Positions 34,035 to 44,291 are shown, numbered from the stretch's first letter. The stretch is DNA of 64,000 bases from Rhizobium redzepovicii (GCF_019793435.1 NZ_JAILYH010000004.1:186001-250000); one strand, 5' to 3'. A program made the numbers and translations. Notes: generated by a model from the letters alone, not told the origin.

Positions 34035-34475
34035 ATGAAGCTCTTCACGCGAAACAGGGCGCTGCGTGCCGCCGGGTCGCTGCTGGCGCTCTCGGTCCTG
34101 CTTCCGCCGGTTGCGGCACGTGCTGCACGCATTGAAAACCCGGTAGCCGTTTTCTCTGGCCTCGACAAGATCACCGGCCGCATCACCACCTTCGACGTCT
34201 ACGTTAACGAGACCGTCCAGTTCGGCGCGCTGCAGGTAACGCCGAAGGCCTGTTACTCGCGCGACCAGGCCGAAGCGCAGAAGATCGACGGTTTCGTCGA
34301 AGTCGACGAGATCACCCTCGACCGCAAGATCCGCCGCATCTTCACCGGCTGGATGTTTGCCGCCAGCCCCGGCCTCAACGCCGTCGAGCATCCGATCTAC
34401 GACGTCTGGCTGAAGGACTGCAAGGCAAACTCGGATGTCCCCGCGCCTGACAACGCCAAGGCGACAGCGCGCTAA
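34035..34475 (+). CDS. DUF2155 domain protein, exported
   Basis: A 146-residue protein with a Sec signal peptide (about 1-31, VLLPPVAARAAR). The mature part shows the DUF2155 core: GLDKITGRITTFDVYVNETVQFG (starting about residue 42), LQVTPKACYSR, IFTGWMFAASPGLNAVEHPIYDVWLKDC, with two cysteines that could form a disulfide. The function is unknown; it is commonly found next to NDUFA12 in alphaproteobacteria, as here. Periplasmic. Confidence 0.88.
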   Translation: MKLFTRNRALRAAGSLLALSVLLPPVAARAARIENPVAVFSGLDKITGRITTFDVYVNETVQFGALQVTPKACYSRDQAEAQKIDGFVEVDEITLDRKIRRIFTGWMFAASPGLNAVEHPIYDVWLKDCKANSDVPAPDNAKATAR

Positions 34476-34512
34476 CGCGTGTCGCCGGCGGTGATCTTGG
34501 CCCTAGCAGGAT

Positions 34513-35457
34513 CTATGCAGTGGGCGTCTTGTTCCTGTTGAAAAGGCCCTTGGCGAAGCGAAGCACAGCGCCGGCCGCGATGACGACAAGGATGCCGGCC
34601 TTTTTGAAAAAGGCGAGGGCAACGGCCAGCAATCCCACCTTCGCGGCAATCTTGGCGCCGGCGCCCGCAGCGATCATTCCCGCCATCCCATAGGCCGCGA
34701 TCTTGTCGCCTTCGACATAGTCGGCATAGGCCATTCCCTTGTCGAACTGCACGAGCTTCGTGACTGTCGGAATGACGTCCTCGATCTCCTTCAACTGGTC
34801 GAGGGCAGCGACGAAGTTGAATTGAAAGACACCCTCGCGGCCGAGCGCACGCACGGAATAGTTCAGCGTGTGCTGCCCCTGTGCATCATCGCCGAAGACC
34901 AGATCGCGCGCCCAGTGCAGCGCATGCGCCGATTTGTCGTAATGCGGTGTCGAGGCCCAGCCGACAAGCGTGATCTTCTCGAAACCCTGCTTTTCGCGCT
35001 CGACGTTGTTTTCTCGGATGGAATCCTTGATGTTCTGCAGCAGTTCGTCGTAATTCGTCGTGGCGGCATCGGCGTCAGAGACATAGCCGTCCGCGCTGTA
35101 TTCCACAACGGAGCCCCAGGCCTCGATATCGGTCGGCGCGTATTTCGCCGGGAAGATCATCCCCATCTTTCCCTCCGCCGCAGCCGCGGGATTTCCCCAG
35201 ATATCGACGAGCACCTTTTTCGTGTCGGCGGAATTGAGGTAATAGAAGCCTTGGGGCACGTTCAGCGTCGCCTTTGCCTCAGGCAGCTTGATCGCACCCT
35301 GCTGAAAATCGAGCTTCTCCAGCAACGGTTTTTCCGCTTCGGAAAAATCGCTCCTGTCCGGGAACATCTCCTGGTAAGGTCGGGCGTCGGCCTGGCCTGT
35401 GAACAAGGCGAAAAGGACCGCCGCCGCAAAATATCGTCTCAAAATTCTATCCCCCAT
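34513..35457 (-). CDS. DUF2167 family membrane protein
   Basis: A 314-residue protein with a signal peptide (about 1-25), a large periplasmic domain and C-terminal membrane segments (about 255-300, AAYGMAGMIAAGAGAK then VGLLAVALAFF and ILVVIAAGAVL) with a basic tail. The family is recognised from IKLPEAKATLNVPQGFYYLNSADT (about 55-78) and VGWASTPHYDKSAHALHWA (about 165-183). The function is unknown. It is convergent with the DUF2155 gene. Confidence 0.85.
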   Translation of the reverse strand: MGDRILRRYFAAAVLFALFTGQADARPYQEMFPDRSDFSEAEKPLLEKLDFQQGAIKLPEAKATLNVPQGFYYLNSADTKKVLVDIWGNPAAAAEGKMGMIFPAKYAPTDIEAWGSVVEYSADGYVSDADAATTNYDELLQNIKDSIRENNVEREKQGFEKITLVGWASTPHYDKSAHALHWARDLVFGDDAQGQHTLNYSVRALGREGVFQFNFVAALDQLKEIEDVIPTVTKLVQFDKGMAYADYVEGDKIAAYGMAGMIAAGAGAKIAAKVGLLAVALAFFKKAGILVVIAAGAVLRFAKGLFNRNKTPTA

Positions 35458-35518
35458 TGCATTTTCCGAACCTATTCAAATCGGCTGGAAAATCAACGCA
35501 GGGATGAAATGATCGCGC

Positions 35519-36133
35519 TTAAAACTTCAGGTGTGGCGATACCATCGCGGCTTCAAGCAGCACGCCATAATCGGCCTTCGCAACGTCGATCGCCCCGAAC
35601 GTCTTCAGGTGCTCGGTGGTGAACTGTGTATCGAGCAGCGTGAAGCCTCTTTCCCGTAGTCGCTCGACCAGATGCACGAGGCAGATCTTCGAAGCGTCCG
35701 TGCGGCGTGAGAACATGCTTTCGCCGAAGAAGGCCGAGCCGAGCGAGACGCCGTAGAGGCCGCCGACCAGCTCGTCGCCGTCCCACGCTTCGACGGTATG
35801 GGCATGGCCCATGTCGAAGAGCGTCGCATAAAGGGACCTGATCGTCTTGTTGATCCAGGTACTCGGGCGACCGGATGTCTCCTCGGCGCAGGCAGCGATC
35901 ACCTGCTCGAAAGCGTGATCGAAACGGATTTCGAAGGGTTTCCTGCGCACCGTCTTGGCAAGACTCTTCGACAGGTGGAAATGGTCGAGCGGCAGCACAC
36001 CGCGCAATTCCGGCTCGACCCAGAAAATCTCCGGGTCGTCGGCGGATTCAGCCATCGGGAAAAGGCCGATGGAGTAGGCGCGCAGGAGAATTTCAGGGGT
36101 AATGCCTGGTGACTTCCTGCGCGATCCCGCCAT
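35519..36133 (-). CDS. aat: Leucyl/phenylalanyl-tRNA--protein transferase
   Basis: Adds Leu or Phe to proteins with N-terminal Arg or Lys, marking them for ClpAP (N-end rule). The 204-residue product has the family stretches [14 protein letters not shown] (about 15-28), [39 protein letters not shown] and [15 protein letters not shown] (near 135). It lies eight bases downstream of accC and is probably part of the same operon. Confidence 0.95.
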   Translation of the reverse strand: MAGSRRKSPGITPEILLRAYSIGLFPMAESADDPEIFWVEPELRGVLPLDHFHLSKSLAKTVRRKPFEIRFDHAFEQVIAACAEETSGRPSTWINKTIRSLYATLFDMGHAHTVEAWDGDELVGGLYGVSLGSAFFGESMFSRRTDASKICLVHLVERLRERGFTLLDTQFTTEHLKTFGAIDVAKADYGVLLEAAMVSPHLKF

Positions 36134-36140
36134 TCCTGCC

Positions 36141-37490
36141 CTATGCCGCCGGTTCGTTGGCGAGGTAGTGTTCCAGCCAGTGGATGTCGTAGTCGCCGTT
36201 GGCGATATCCTGGTTGGAGACGAGATCCTGGAACAGCGGCAGCGTCGTATTGATGCCGTCGACGACGAATTCGTCGAGCGCCCGCCGCAGCCGCATCATG
36301 CATTCGACGCGGGTACGGCCGTGCACGATCAGCTTGCCGATGAGGCTGTCGTAATAGGGCGGGATCTTGTAGCCCTGATAGGCGCCGGAATCGATGCGCA
36401 CGCCGAGACCACCCGGCGCGTGGAAATGCGTGATCGTGCCGGGCGAGGGCACGAAAGTGCGCGGGTGCTCGGCATTGATGCGGCATTCGATGGCATGACC
36501 GGAAAAATGCACTTCATCCTGCGTCACCGAGAGACCGCCGCCGGAGGCGACGCGGATCTGCTCGTGCACCAGATCGATGCCGGTGATGGCTTCCGTGATC
36601 GGATGCTCCACCTGCAGGCGGGTGTTCATTTCGATGAAATAGAACTCGCCGTTCTCATAGAGGAATTCGATCGTGCCGGCGCCGCGATATTTCAGCTTCT
36701 TCATGGCGTCGGCGCAGACCTGGCCGATCTTCATGCGCTGCTCGACGTTGAGCGCCGGCGAATTCGCCTCTTCCCAGACCTTCTGGTGGCGGCGCTGCAG
36801 CGAGCAGTCGCGCTCGCCGAGATGGATGGCATTGCCTTCGCCGTCGCCGAACACCTGGATTTCGATATGGCGCGGCTTGCCGAGATATTTTTCCATATAG
36901 ACGGCATCGTTGCCGAAGGCGGCTGCCGCTTCCGTGCGCGCCGTCGACCAGGCCTCGATCAGGTCGACCTCGCTCTTGGCGACCTTCATGCCGCGTCCGC
37001 CACCGCCGGCCGTTGCCTTGATCAACACTGGATAGCCGATTTCGGCGGCCGTCTTCAGCGCGTCCTCTTCGGTCTTCACTTCTCCGTCCGAGCCCGGAAC
37101 GACGGGAATGCCGAGCTCCAGCGCCGTCGTCTTGGCGGTGATCTTGTCACCCATGATGCGGATATGGTCCGCCGTCGGCCCGATGAAGGTTATGCCGTGG
37201 GCTTCGAGAATATCGGCGAACTTGGCATTCTCCGACAGAAAGCCGTAGCCTGGATGCACGGCATCGGCGCCGGTGATCTCGCAGGCGGCGACGATCTGGT
37301 GGATATTGAGGTAGCTCTCGCGCGAGGAGGGCGGACCGATGCAGACGCTTTCGTCGGCAAGCCGCACATGCATGGCATCGGCGTCGGCGGTCGAATGCAC
37401 CACGACGCAGGCGATGCCGAGCTCCTTGCAGGCCCGGAGCACGCGAAGGGCGATTTCCCCGCGATTGGCGATGAGAATTTTCGAAATCAT
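36141..37490 (-). CDS. accC: Biotin carboxylase of acetyl-CoA carboxylase
   Basis: Carboxylates the biotin on AccB, the first step of fatty acid synthesis. The 449-residue product begins [17 protein letters not shown] and shows the ATP-grasp region [13 protein letters not shown] (about 159-171), [52 protein letters not shown] (about 277-298) and the Arg/Glu active site near there. The start is taken as the ATG at 37490; an ATG two codons earlier is also possible. It lies ten bases after accB. Confidence 0.96.
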   Translation of the reverse strand: MISKILIANRGEIALRVLRACKELGIACVVVHSTADADAMHVRLADESVCIGPPSSRESYLNIHQIVAACEITGADAVHPGYGFLSENAKFADILEAHGITFIGPTADHIRIMGDKITAKTTALELGIPVVPGSDGEVKTEEDALKTAAEIGYPVLIKATAGGGGRGMKVAKSEVDLIEAWSTARTEAAAAFGNDAVYMEKYLGKPRHIEIQVFGDGEGNAIHLGERDCSLQRRHQKVWEEANSPALNVEQRMKIGQVCADAMKKLKYRGAGTIEFLYENGEFYFIEMNTRLQVEHPITEAITGIDLVHEQIRVASGGGLSVTQDEVHFSGHAIECRINAEHPRTFVPSPGTITHFHAPGGLGVRIDSGAYQGYKIPPYYDSLIGKLIVHGRTRVECMMRLRRALDEFVVDGINTTLPLFQDLVSNQDIANGDYDIHWLEHYLANEPAA

Positions 37491-37500
37491 GGGCATCGGC

Positions 37501-37974
37501 CTATTCGATGACGACGAGGGCTTGGCCGTATTCGACGGGATGTCCGTCATCGACGAGGATCTCGGTCACCTTGCCTGACTTCGGCGAAGGGATCTGGTTC
37601 ATCGTCTTCATCGCTTCGATGATGATCAGCGTCTGGCCTTCCTTGACGGTGGCGCCGACTTCGATGAACGGGCGCGCGCCCGGTGCCGGCGCCATGTAGA
37701 CGGTGCCGACCATCGGTGCGCTGACTGTATTGGCGGGGTTGCGGGCGGGAGCTGCGGCCGGTGCAGCGCCTGCTGCTGCCGGAGTGGCCGCTGCGGGTGC
37801 GGCATAGGCAGGCGCTGCGATCGGCGCCTGGACATATTGCTGGGTGCCGGCGCGCGAAACGCGGATGCGCAGGTCGTCCTGCTCGACCTCGATCTCGGTC
37901 AGGTCGGTCTCGTTGAGGATATTGGCGAGATCGCGGATCAGTGCCTGATCGATACCCGATTTCTTTTCAACCAT
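37501..37974 (-). CDS. accB: Biotin carboxyl carrier protein
   Basis: The 157-residue carrier of acetyl-CoA carboxylase. The N-terminal helix region (about 1-40) is followed by a long Ala/Pro-rich hinge (about 45-80) and the biotinyl domain (about 82-157). The biotinylated Lys is in EAMKTMNQI; the usual second Met is Thr here. The [14 protein letters not shown] loop, typical of the thumb of bacterial BCCP, is present. The ATG at 37974 is chosen for the family N-terminus (MVEKKSGID). Follows aroQ by 20 bases in the same operon. Confidence 0.95.
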   Translation of the reverse strand: MVEKKSGIDQALIRDLANILNETDLTEIEVEQDDLRIRVSRAGTQQYVQAPIAAPAYAAPAAATPAAAGAAPAAAPARNPANTVSAPMVGTVYMAPAPGARPFIEVGATVKEGQTLIIIEAMKTMNQIPSPKSGKVTEILVDDGHPVEYGQALVVIE

Positions 37975-37994
37975 GGTGTTGCCCTGTCTTCTTC

Positions 37995-38432
37995 TTATGC
38001 CGTGATGTTCTTCAGCGCCTGCAGCGCCAGGATGTAGCTGTGAGGCCCGAAACCGCAGATCACGCCTTTGCATGCCGGCGCGATCATCGATTTGTGGCGA
38101 AATTCTTCCCGTGCATGGACGTTGGATATGTGGAGTTCGATGACGGGAATGGAAATAGCGCGGATCGCATCATGCAGCGCAACCGATGTATGCGTATAGG
38201 CGCCCGCATTGATAGCGACGCCAGCGGCTTTCTCGTCGGCCTCATGGAACCAGTCGACGAGCGTACCTTCGTGGTTGCTCTGGCGGAAATCGATGTCGAA
38301 GCCCAGTTCGCGGCCGGCGGCTTTGCAGTCCGCCTCGATGTCCTTCAGCGTTTTGCCGCCATAAATGCCGGGCTCTCGTTTGCCCAGCATGTTGAGGTTA
38401 GGGCCGTTCAGGACAAAAATCGTTTGCGTCAT
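37995..38432 (-). CDS. aroQ: Type II 3-dehydroquinate dehydratase
   Basis: Third step of the shikimate pathway, converting 3-dehydroquinate to 3-dehydroshikimate. The 145-residue product has the flavodoxin-like family landmarks: FVLNGPNLNMLGKREPGIYG (about 6-25) with the catalytic Tyr, INAGAYTHTSVALHDA (about 76-91) and IELHISNVHAREEFRHKSM (about 98-116) with the catalytic His and the Arg. It forms dodecamers in known cases. It is first of the aroQ-accB-accC-aat run. Confidence 0.96.
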   Translation of the reverse strand: MTQTIFVLNGPNLNMLGKREPGIYGGKTLKDIEADCKAAGRELGFDIDFRQSNHEGTLVDWFHEADEKAAGVAINAGAYTHTSVALHDAIRAISIPVIELHISNVHAREEFRHKSMIAPACKGVICGFGPHSYILALQALKNITA

Positions 38433-38592
38433 CGAATGTTCCGTAAAATGTACGACGGCAACCTATAGACTCCGCGAAGGCCGAATGAAAGCCCTTACGG
38501 ATTGCCGGCAGGAATCGCGCCACATTTGTCCACATGGTTGAAACGCTTCGATTTTGGCGATTTGATGGGCAGCCGTCCGGCGGCTGACGTGC

Positions 38593-39351
38593 TCAGCAGG
38601 CGGTCTTGCCGCAGCTGCGCATGTTCTTGACCTTGGTTTCGAGATCGTCGAGCCCGACGGCGCCCGGCACCAGTTCGGTGCCGATCACATAGGACGGCGT
38701 GCCGCTGATGCCGAGACTGGAGGCGAGCTGGTAGGTAGCCTGGACGATGCCGTCATTCGGGTTCTTCGCCATCTCGGCGCGGATTTTGTCCTCGCTGACG
38801 CCGAGCGAAGCGGCAACCGCGATCGCCGTTTCGTCCGAAGCGCGGCCTTCGCTGCCGAGCAGGGCGACATGGAAATCGGAATATTTTTCAGGCGCCAGCT
38901 TGCGGAAGGCGTCGGCCACCTTGTGGGCAGCGACCGAATCCGGTCCGAGGATCGGAAATTCCTTGAGCACGAAGCGGACGTTTTTGTCCTTCTTCAGCAT
39001 TGCCTGCATGTCGGGAAGCGCGTGACGGCAGTAGCTGCAATTATAATCGAAGAATTCGACGACGGTGACATCGCCCTTGGGATTGCCGAGCGTGACGTCG
39101 TTCTTCGAATCGAAGATGTCGTTGGTGTTCTCTTCGATCGCCATATTGGCCTTCACCAGCCGCTGGGCTTCCTGCTTCTTCTGCAAAGCGTCCTGGACAT
39201 CGAGCATGATCTCGGGATTTTCGATCAGATATTGCTTGATGAATTCACCGAACTCCTTCTTCTGCTGGTCGTCGAGCGCTGCTGCCGGAAAGGGAAGGGC
39301 GATCGATGCGGCAAGCGCCAGTGCGGTGAAGGTTTTCGGAAGAAAGGCCAT
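38593..39351 (-). CDS. DsbA family thiol-disulfide protein
   Basis: A 252-residue periplasmic oxidoreductase with a Sec signal peptide (about 1-25, FPAAALDD). An N-terminal helical region (27-75) rich in charged residues precedes a thioredoxin-fold domain with the active site CSYC in FFDYNCSYCRHALPDM (about 100-115). The cis-Pro loop is in GISGTPSYVIG near 213. Two further cysteines are at the C-terminus (SCGKTAC). The family includes DsbA-like and ScsC/BdbD-like proteins. It lies upstream of aroQ on the same strand, 160 bases away. Confidence 0.9.
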   Translation of the reverse strand: MAFLPKTFTALALAASIALPFPAAALDDQQKKEFGEFIKQYLIENPEIMLDVQDALQKKQEAQRLVKANMAIEENTNDIFDSKNDVTLGNPKGDVTVVEFFDYNCSYCRHALPDMQAMLKKDKNVRFVLKEFPILGPDSVAAHKVADAFRKLAPEKYSDFHVALLGSEGRASDETAIAVAASLGVSEDKIRAEMAKNPNDGIVQATYQLASSLGISGTPSYVIGTELVPGAVGLDDLETKVKNMRSCGKTAC

Positions 39352-39561
39352 GATATCCTCGTCAACGGCGATGGGGTCGTCTCCTGGGCGAGATGACCGT
39401 CGCCGGGTTAATGGACTTGAATGCGTCGCGTCAAGGTACGGCGCGTTGAGTTCCGCTCAAACAGGAAATTTCACCCCCGCGCGGCCCTCGCGGGATTGTG
39501 ATGAGCCGATTAATGCGGCAATTGTCGGGCCATCATTGCAGAAGCCGAGCGAGAAGCGATC

Positions 39562-40719
39562 TTGTTTTCCATATCGAAACGCAGCGAAGTCGAGCCTTTT
39601 CATGCCATGGACGTGCTGGCGGAGGCGACGAAACGGCGCGTAGCCGGCCATCCGGTGATTTCGATGGCGGTCGGTCAGCCCTCGCATCCAGCCCCCCAGG
39701 CGGCCCTCGAAGCGGCGCGCGCAGCCCTTGCCGAAGGCCGGATCGGTTATACCGATGCGCTGGGGACGGCGCGGCTGAAAACGGCTCTTGCCCAGCATTA
39801 CCGGTTTCGTCACGGCCTGGAAATCGATCCCACGCGGATCGCCATCACCACCGGTTCCTCTGCAGGCTTCAATCTCGCCTTTCTCTCGCTCTTCGATGCC
39901 GGTGATGCGGTGGCGATCGCAAGGCCCGGTTATCCCGCCTATCGCAATATCCTCGGTGCGCTCGGCCTGAGGGTTGTCGAAGTGCCGGTAACCGCCGAGA
40001 CCCACTTCACACTCACCCCTGAGAGCCTCGAGGCGGCGCAGAAGCAAAGCGGCGTGAGCCTGAAGGGCGTGCTGCTGGCGAGCCCCGCCAACCCGACCGG
40101 CACGGTGACCGGCCGCGATGGGCTGAAGGCGCTTGCGAATTACTGCGCGGCCCATTCCATCGCCTTCATCTCCGATGAAATCTACCACGGGCTGACTTTC
40201 GCCGGCGAGGAGGCGAGTGCACTCGAACTGACCGACGAGGCGATCGTCATCAACTCCTTCTCCAAATATTACTGCATGACCGGCTGGCGAATCGGCTGGA
40301 TGGTGCTGCCAGAGCGCTTGGTGCGGCCGATCGAGCGGTTGGCGCAGAGCCTCTATATCTCCCCGCCCGAACTCTCCCAGATCGCCGCCACGACCGCGCT
40401 CGGCGCCGGCGCCGAACTCGATCTTTATAAGGCGAGCTATGCCGCCAACCGCGATTTGCTGATGAAGCGCCTGCCGCAGATCGGTCTTTCGATCGCCTCG
40501 CCGATGGACGGCGCCTTCTATGCCTATCTCGACGTCACCCGCTTCACCAATGATAGCATGGGTTTTGCCAAGCGCATGCTCGCGGAAATCGACGTCGCCG
40601 CAACACCCGGTCTCGACTTCGATCCGCTGGAGGGACATCGCACCCTGCGCCTGTCCTACGCGGGCTCGCAAGCCGAGATCGCCGAGGCGGTGGAGCGGAT
40701 TGCAGTCTGGTTGAAGTAG
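39562..40719 (+). CDS. Pyridoxal phosphate-dependent aminotransferase (class I/II)
   Basis: A 385-residue fold-type I aminotransferase. The landmarks are YTDALGTARLKTALAQHY (about 64-81), TTGSSAGFNLAFLSLFD, ARPGYPAYRNIL, the PLP-Asp-Tyr stretch FISDEIYHGLTF (about 205-216) and the PLP-lysine in NSFSKYYCMTGWRIGW (about 235-250). Substrate specificity cannot be told; aspartate or aromatic amino acids are typical. The start is a TTG at 39562. It faces away from the DsbA gene. Confidence 0.88.
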   Translation: MFSISKRSEVEPFHAMDVLAEATKRRVAGHPVISMAVGQPSHPAPQAALEAARAALAEGRIGYTDALGTARLKTALAQHYRFRHGLEIDPTRIAITTGSSAGFNLAFLSLFDAGDAVAIARPGYPAYRNILGALGLRVVEVPVTAETHFTLTPESLEAAQKQSGVSLKGVLLASPANPTGTVTGRDGLKALANYCAAHSIAFISDEIYHGLTFAGEEASALELTDEAIVINSFSKYYCMTGWRIGWMVLPERLVRPIERLAQSLYISPPELSQIAATTALGAGAELDLYKASYAANRDLLMKRLPQIGLSIASPMDGAFYAYLDVTRFTNDSMGFAKRMLAEIDVAATPGLDFDPLEGHRTLRLSYAGSQAEIAEAVERIAVWLK

Positions 40720-40756
40720 CGCGCAGGCACACCAGCGGCTGCTGCTCTCCCATCGC

Positions 40757-42088
40757 TTAACTGCGCGACGAAAACAGCGAGGCGAGCGTCGAAGACGGCT
40801 TGTTGTTCAGGCGCGGCACGACTACGAGCTGCCTGATGTCGCCGCGCTTGTAGGCGGCGAGGAAGCGCTTGTAATCCTTGAAGGAGACGCAGCCGTTGGA
40901 ATCGCCGTTCTTGCCGAGCATGTAGGTGTGGGCGAGCAGGCCGACACGGTCATAGATGGCGTCCGACCCCTCGAGCGGAGTCAGCCGCAGCGCCTCGACA
41001 CCGTGGAAAAGGCTTTCGCGCATGGTGAGGGCGTAGGTATGTGGCGGGGTCGGCCCGCGCATCTTCTTGTCGACGTAACGCGGATTGTCGCGCATCTTGC
41101 CGAGCCCGGAATGAGCTTCCAGCCTCTCGCCGTTCGGCAGATAAACCGTGCTGTTTTCGATGTCGTAGATGGCGACGCCGGCGCGCAGCTTCGGCGAGAA
41201 GACCGGCTTGTCGTAGCGCGGCACTGCATCGTCCTGGTCGTCTTCGATCGGCGAGTTCGGCTGGGCATAGGCAAGGGCAGGCTCGCCGGCGCGCTGCGAA
41301 CCCTTGGCGGCCGGTGCCGGTTTGCCGATAAGGCCGTCAGGACGCGCCATCGGCAGCGGTACGGAACCGGCATCCGGCGCCAGAACGAGATCGAAAGGCT
41401 GCGGGTCTTCGGCCGCGGCAATTTCTACGGGCGCAGATTTTTCCTGCGGCAGTGACGCCGTCTTGAGGGCGGGCTGGACCGGGGCAGGCGCAATCTGCTG
41501 CGGTCCGGCATCGGCAAGCGCCAGCAGGGCCGGGAGTTCGGCAGCGGCGACGGCCTCCTTCGAGGGAACGACGATCCGGTCGCCGTCGTCTTCTTCTACA
41601 CTCTCTGCCGAGGCAACCTCGACGGCCGGCGGCGTGACCACGTCATCCTTGCGGAATTTGGCGCTGTCGGAAATCGCGGCAACCACAGGCTGCTCGGCAG
41701 CCATGACAAGCCGATTGTGTTTTGTAAGTGCCGCCAGTGCCGTTGCAGTAGCATTGGTTTTCTGCGCATGCGATTGGACGAGGTCGGCCGTCAGGGCGAC
41801 GACCGGCTTGGCGTCGAAGGCGGCCAAGCGATCGGCCTTGCCGACATGGATCAGCCGTTCGTGCGTCGCCGGCCTGGGCTTCGGCGCCGCTGCGGCCTGG
41901 GTGAATCTTTCGGGCGGAGAAACGGGCGCGGCAACCGAATGCATCGTCGCCAAGGTCGCAATCAACCATGTGGAGGTCAGAAATCCGGCGCCGACGACGC
42001 CGTAAAGAAAGCCACGAGATCTGCGCAAACGAAAAGCAGATCCGCCAAGAGGGGTGACGTCATCGAACGTCCCGACCGCAAACGCCAT
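40757..42088 (-). CDS. DUF2778 (Tlde1-type L,D-transpeptidase-like) membrane-anchored protein
   Basis: A 443-residue protein with one N-terminal membrane segment (about 27-51), a long low-complexity Ala/Pro/Val-rich linker (about 60-300) and a C-terminal DUF2778 domain (about 310-425). The domain shows SGLGKMRDNPRYVDKKMRG, PPHTYALTMRESLFHGVEALRL and AHTYMLGKNGDSNGCVSFKDY; the Cys and nearby His are the predicted catalytic pair of the L,D-transpeptidase fold. The ATG at 42088 is preferred because the frame upstream lacks a start with a ribosome site and reads into non-membrane sequence. It probably acts on periplasmic peptidoglycan. Confidence 0.82.
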   Translation of the reverse strand: MAFAVGTFDDVTPLGGSAFRLRRSRGFLYGVVGAGFLTSTWLIATLATMHSVAAPVSPPERFTQAAAAPKPRPATHERLIHVGKADRLAAFDAKPVVALTADLVQSHAQKTNATATALAALTKHNRLVMAAEQPVVAAISDSAKFRKDDVVTPPAVEVASAESVEEDDGDRIVVPSKEAVAAAELPALLALADAGPQQIAPAPVQPALKTASLPQEKSAPVEIAAAEDPQPFDLVLAPDAGSVPLPMARPDGLIGKPAPAAKGSQRAGEPALAYAQPNSPIEDDQDDAVPRYDKPVFSPKLRAGVAIYDIENSTVYLPNGERLEAHSGLGKMRDNPRYVDKKMRGPTPPHTYALTMRESLFHGVEALRLTPLEGSDAIYDRVGLLAHTYMLGKNGDSNGCVSFKDYKRFLAAYKRGDIRQLVVVPRLNNKPSSTLASLFSSRS

Positions 42089-42294
42089 ACTGAACTCGTC
42101 TTTCAAACTCGCTACGCAGGCCGGCGGCACTGACTGACTACACTTCGCCGGGGCCGGTAATGGCGCAAATGGGCCGAATTTAGACCACCCGCGACATCCG
42201 ACTGTTTCGCAAGGATGACGAATTATGGTTTCTAATTTGTTTACGCGGTGTTGCGCTTTTTCATGACGTCTCAAAAAGAGATGCGTGGGATCTT

Positions 42295-44187
42295 TCAGAC
42301 GCGTTCCATCACATAACTTCCGGGGGCTTCCTCGATCGCGTTCAGCGCATCGCCGCCCGGTTTGCGCGCCGCAACGCGCCTGCCGTCATGGGTCTCGATC
42401 CAGGCCAGCCAATGTGGCCACCATGATCCCGCCGTCTCGGTCGCCTGCTCGATCCAGGTCTCGTACTCGCCCTTGGCCGGGCCGCCCGTCCAGAATTGAT
42501 ACTTCTTCTTATCCGGCGGGTTGACCACGCCGGCGATATGTCCCGAGCCCGTGACAACGAATTCCACCTTGCCGCCGAAAAACTGGCTGCCGACGAAGAC
42601 GGATTTGGCAGGGGCGATGTGGTCCTCGCGGGTGGCGAGATTATAAATCGGGATCTTCACGTCCTTCAGCGACACTGGCTTGCCGTCAAGGATCATCTCG
42701 TTCTGCGTCAGCGAGTTCCTGAGATAACAGTTGCGCAGATAGAAGGTATGGTTTGCCGCCGCCATGCGGGTCGAATCGGCGTTCCAGAACAACAGATCGA
42801 AGGGCAGGGGATCCTGGCCCTTGAGGTAGCTGTTGACGAAATAAGGCCAGATCAGCTCGGAAGCGCGCAGCATGTTGAACGCCATCGACATCTTCGAGCC
42901 GTCGAGATAGCCGGTCGCCTGCATATGCTCTTCGAGCGCTGCAAGCTGCTCCTCGTCGACGAAGACCTTGAGATCGCCGGCATGGGTGAAATCGACCTGG
43001 GTGGTGAAAAGTGTCGCCGTTTTGATGCGCTTGTTCTTCTCCTTGGCGTGCAGCGCCAGCGTTGCGGCCAAAAGTGTGCCGCCGACGCAATAGCCGACGG
43101 CGTTGACCTCCTTCTCGCCGGTCGCCTTCTCGATCGTCTCGAGCGCGAAATCGATGCCCTCGCGGGCATAGGCCGCCCAGTCCTTGGCGGCATGGCGCGC
43201 ATCCGGGTTGACCCAGGAAATCACGAAGACGGTCTGACCCTGATCGACGCACCATTTAATGAAGGATTTCTGTGGGTTGAGGTCGAGAATATAGAATTTG
43301 TTGATCCAGGGCGGGCAGATCAGCAGCGGCCGCTTCAGGACCGTTTCGGTTGAAGCCTCATATTGGATGATCTGGCAGATGTCGTTCTGGGCGATCACCT
43401 TGCCCGGCGTCAGCGCCATGTCGCGGCCGACGGCGAATTTCGTCATGTCTGTCTGGCGAAGGCGAAGATCACCCTTTCCGGCAGCGATATCCTCGGCCAG
43501 CATCTTCATCCCGCGCACCAGGTTTTCGCCGCTGGTTGCGATCGTCTCGCGATAGAGCTGCGGATTGGTGGCGACGAAATTGCTCGGCGAGAGTGCTGCC
43601 GTGATCTGCTTCACGTAGAAACCGGCCTTGTGCTTGGTGTGCTCGTCGAGGCCGTCGGTCTCCGACACCAGCTTCTCCACCCAGTCGGTGGTGACGAAAT
43701 AGGCCTGGCGGATGAAATCGAAGAACGGATTTTTCTGCCAGTCCTCGTCGGAGAAGCGTTTGTCCTTGCGGGTGTCCGGTTCCGGAGGCGAGGGCTCGCC
43801 CTGCATGCGCTGCATAGAGCGCATCCAGATGCCGAAGAAGGAGGACATCAGCTGCGTCTGCGCCTCGAAGGTGCGGCGGGGATCGGCAATCCAGTATTCG
43901 GTGACCTTGGAAAGCGTCTTGACCATGTCGGTCATCGGATCGACGACGGTTTCGCTGATCTCGCCGCGTTCGCGCGGCGCAAGCCAGGCCGAGGCCGCCT
44001 GGCCGAGATTTTCGAGCGCCCGGGCGAAATTCATCGCCATCGCCTCGGGATCCTTCAACAGATAGGGATCGAGATCGGTCGCGTCGAAACCGGCCTTGCC
44101 GCCATTCTTCTGGCCGCCATTCTCCTGCTTGCTGTCGGTCACCATTTCCTCCGGCGGCAGCACTCTTTTTATCCAATCGTTGTACAT
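42295..44187 (-). CDS. phaC: Class I poly(3-hydroxyalkanoate) synthase
   Basis: Polymerises 3-hydroxybutyryl-CoA into carbon-storage granules. The 630-residue product has an N-terminal domain (about 1-220) and an alpha/beta-hydrolase catalytic domain. The lipase-like box is AVGYCVGGTLLA (Cys nucleophile), with the catalytic Asp in LATREDHIAP and His in VTGSGHIAGVVNP. WINKFYILDLNPQKSF and WNADSTRMAAANH are typical of class I synthases. Several in-frame starts exist (44253, 44187, 44145); 44187 gives the MYNDWIKR N-terminus that I expect for rhizobial PhaC, but its ribosome site is weak. Divergent from the lipoprotein gene. Confidence 0.94.
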   Translation of the reverse strand: MYNDWIKRVLPPEEMVTDSKQENGGQKNGGKAGFDATDLDPYLLKDPEAMAMNFARALENLGQAASAWLAPRERGEISETVVDPMTDMVKTLSKVTEYWIADPRRTFEAQTQLMSSFFGIWMRSMQRMQGEPSPPEPDTRKDKRFSDEDWQKNPFFDFIRQAYFVTTDWVEKLVSETDGLDEHTKHKAGFYVKQITAALSPSNFVATNPQLYRETIATSGENLVRGMKMLAEDIAAGKGDLRLRQTDMTKFAVGRDMALTPGKVIAQNDICQIIQYEASTETVLKRPLLICPPWINKFYILDLNPQKSFIKWCVDQGQTVFVISWVNPDARHAAKDWAAYAREGIDFALETIEKATGEKEVNAVGYCVGGTLLAATLALHAKEKNKRIKTATLFTTQVDFTHAGDLKVFVDEEQLAALEEHMQATGYLDGSKMSMAFNMLRASELIWPYFVNSYLKGQDPLPFDLLFWNADSTRMAAANHTFYLRNCYLRNSLTQNEMILDGKPVSLKDVKIPIYNLATREDHIAPAKSVFVGSQFFGGKVEFVVTGSGHIAGVVNPPDKKKYQFWTGGPAKGEYETWIEQATETAGSWWPHWLAWIETHDGRRVAARKPGGDALNAIEEAPGSYVMERV

Positions 44188-44291
44188 CGTGATTGAACGA
44201 GAAAACAAGTTCCACCCGCGCCGGCTCATGCTATTGCTTTGTCGCTGCGACAAATTTAACAGTCGACGCAGTCAGAACTGGATTTTGAGGC

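Noticed and set aside
36102..37511. A 469-codon open frame on the plus strand
   Set aside because: Antisense to accC; no family resemblance.
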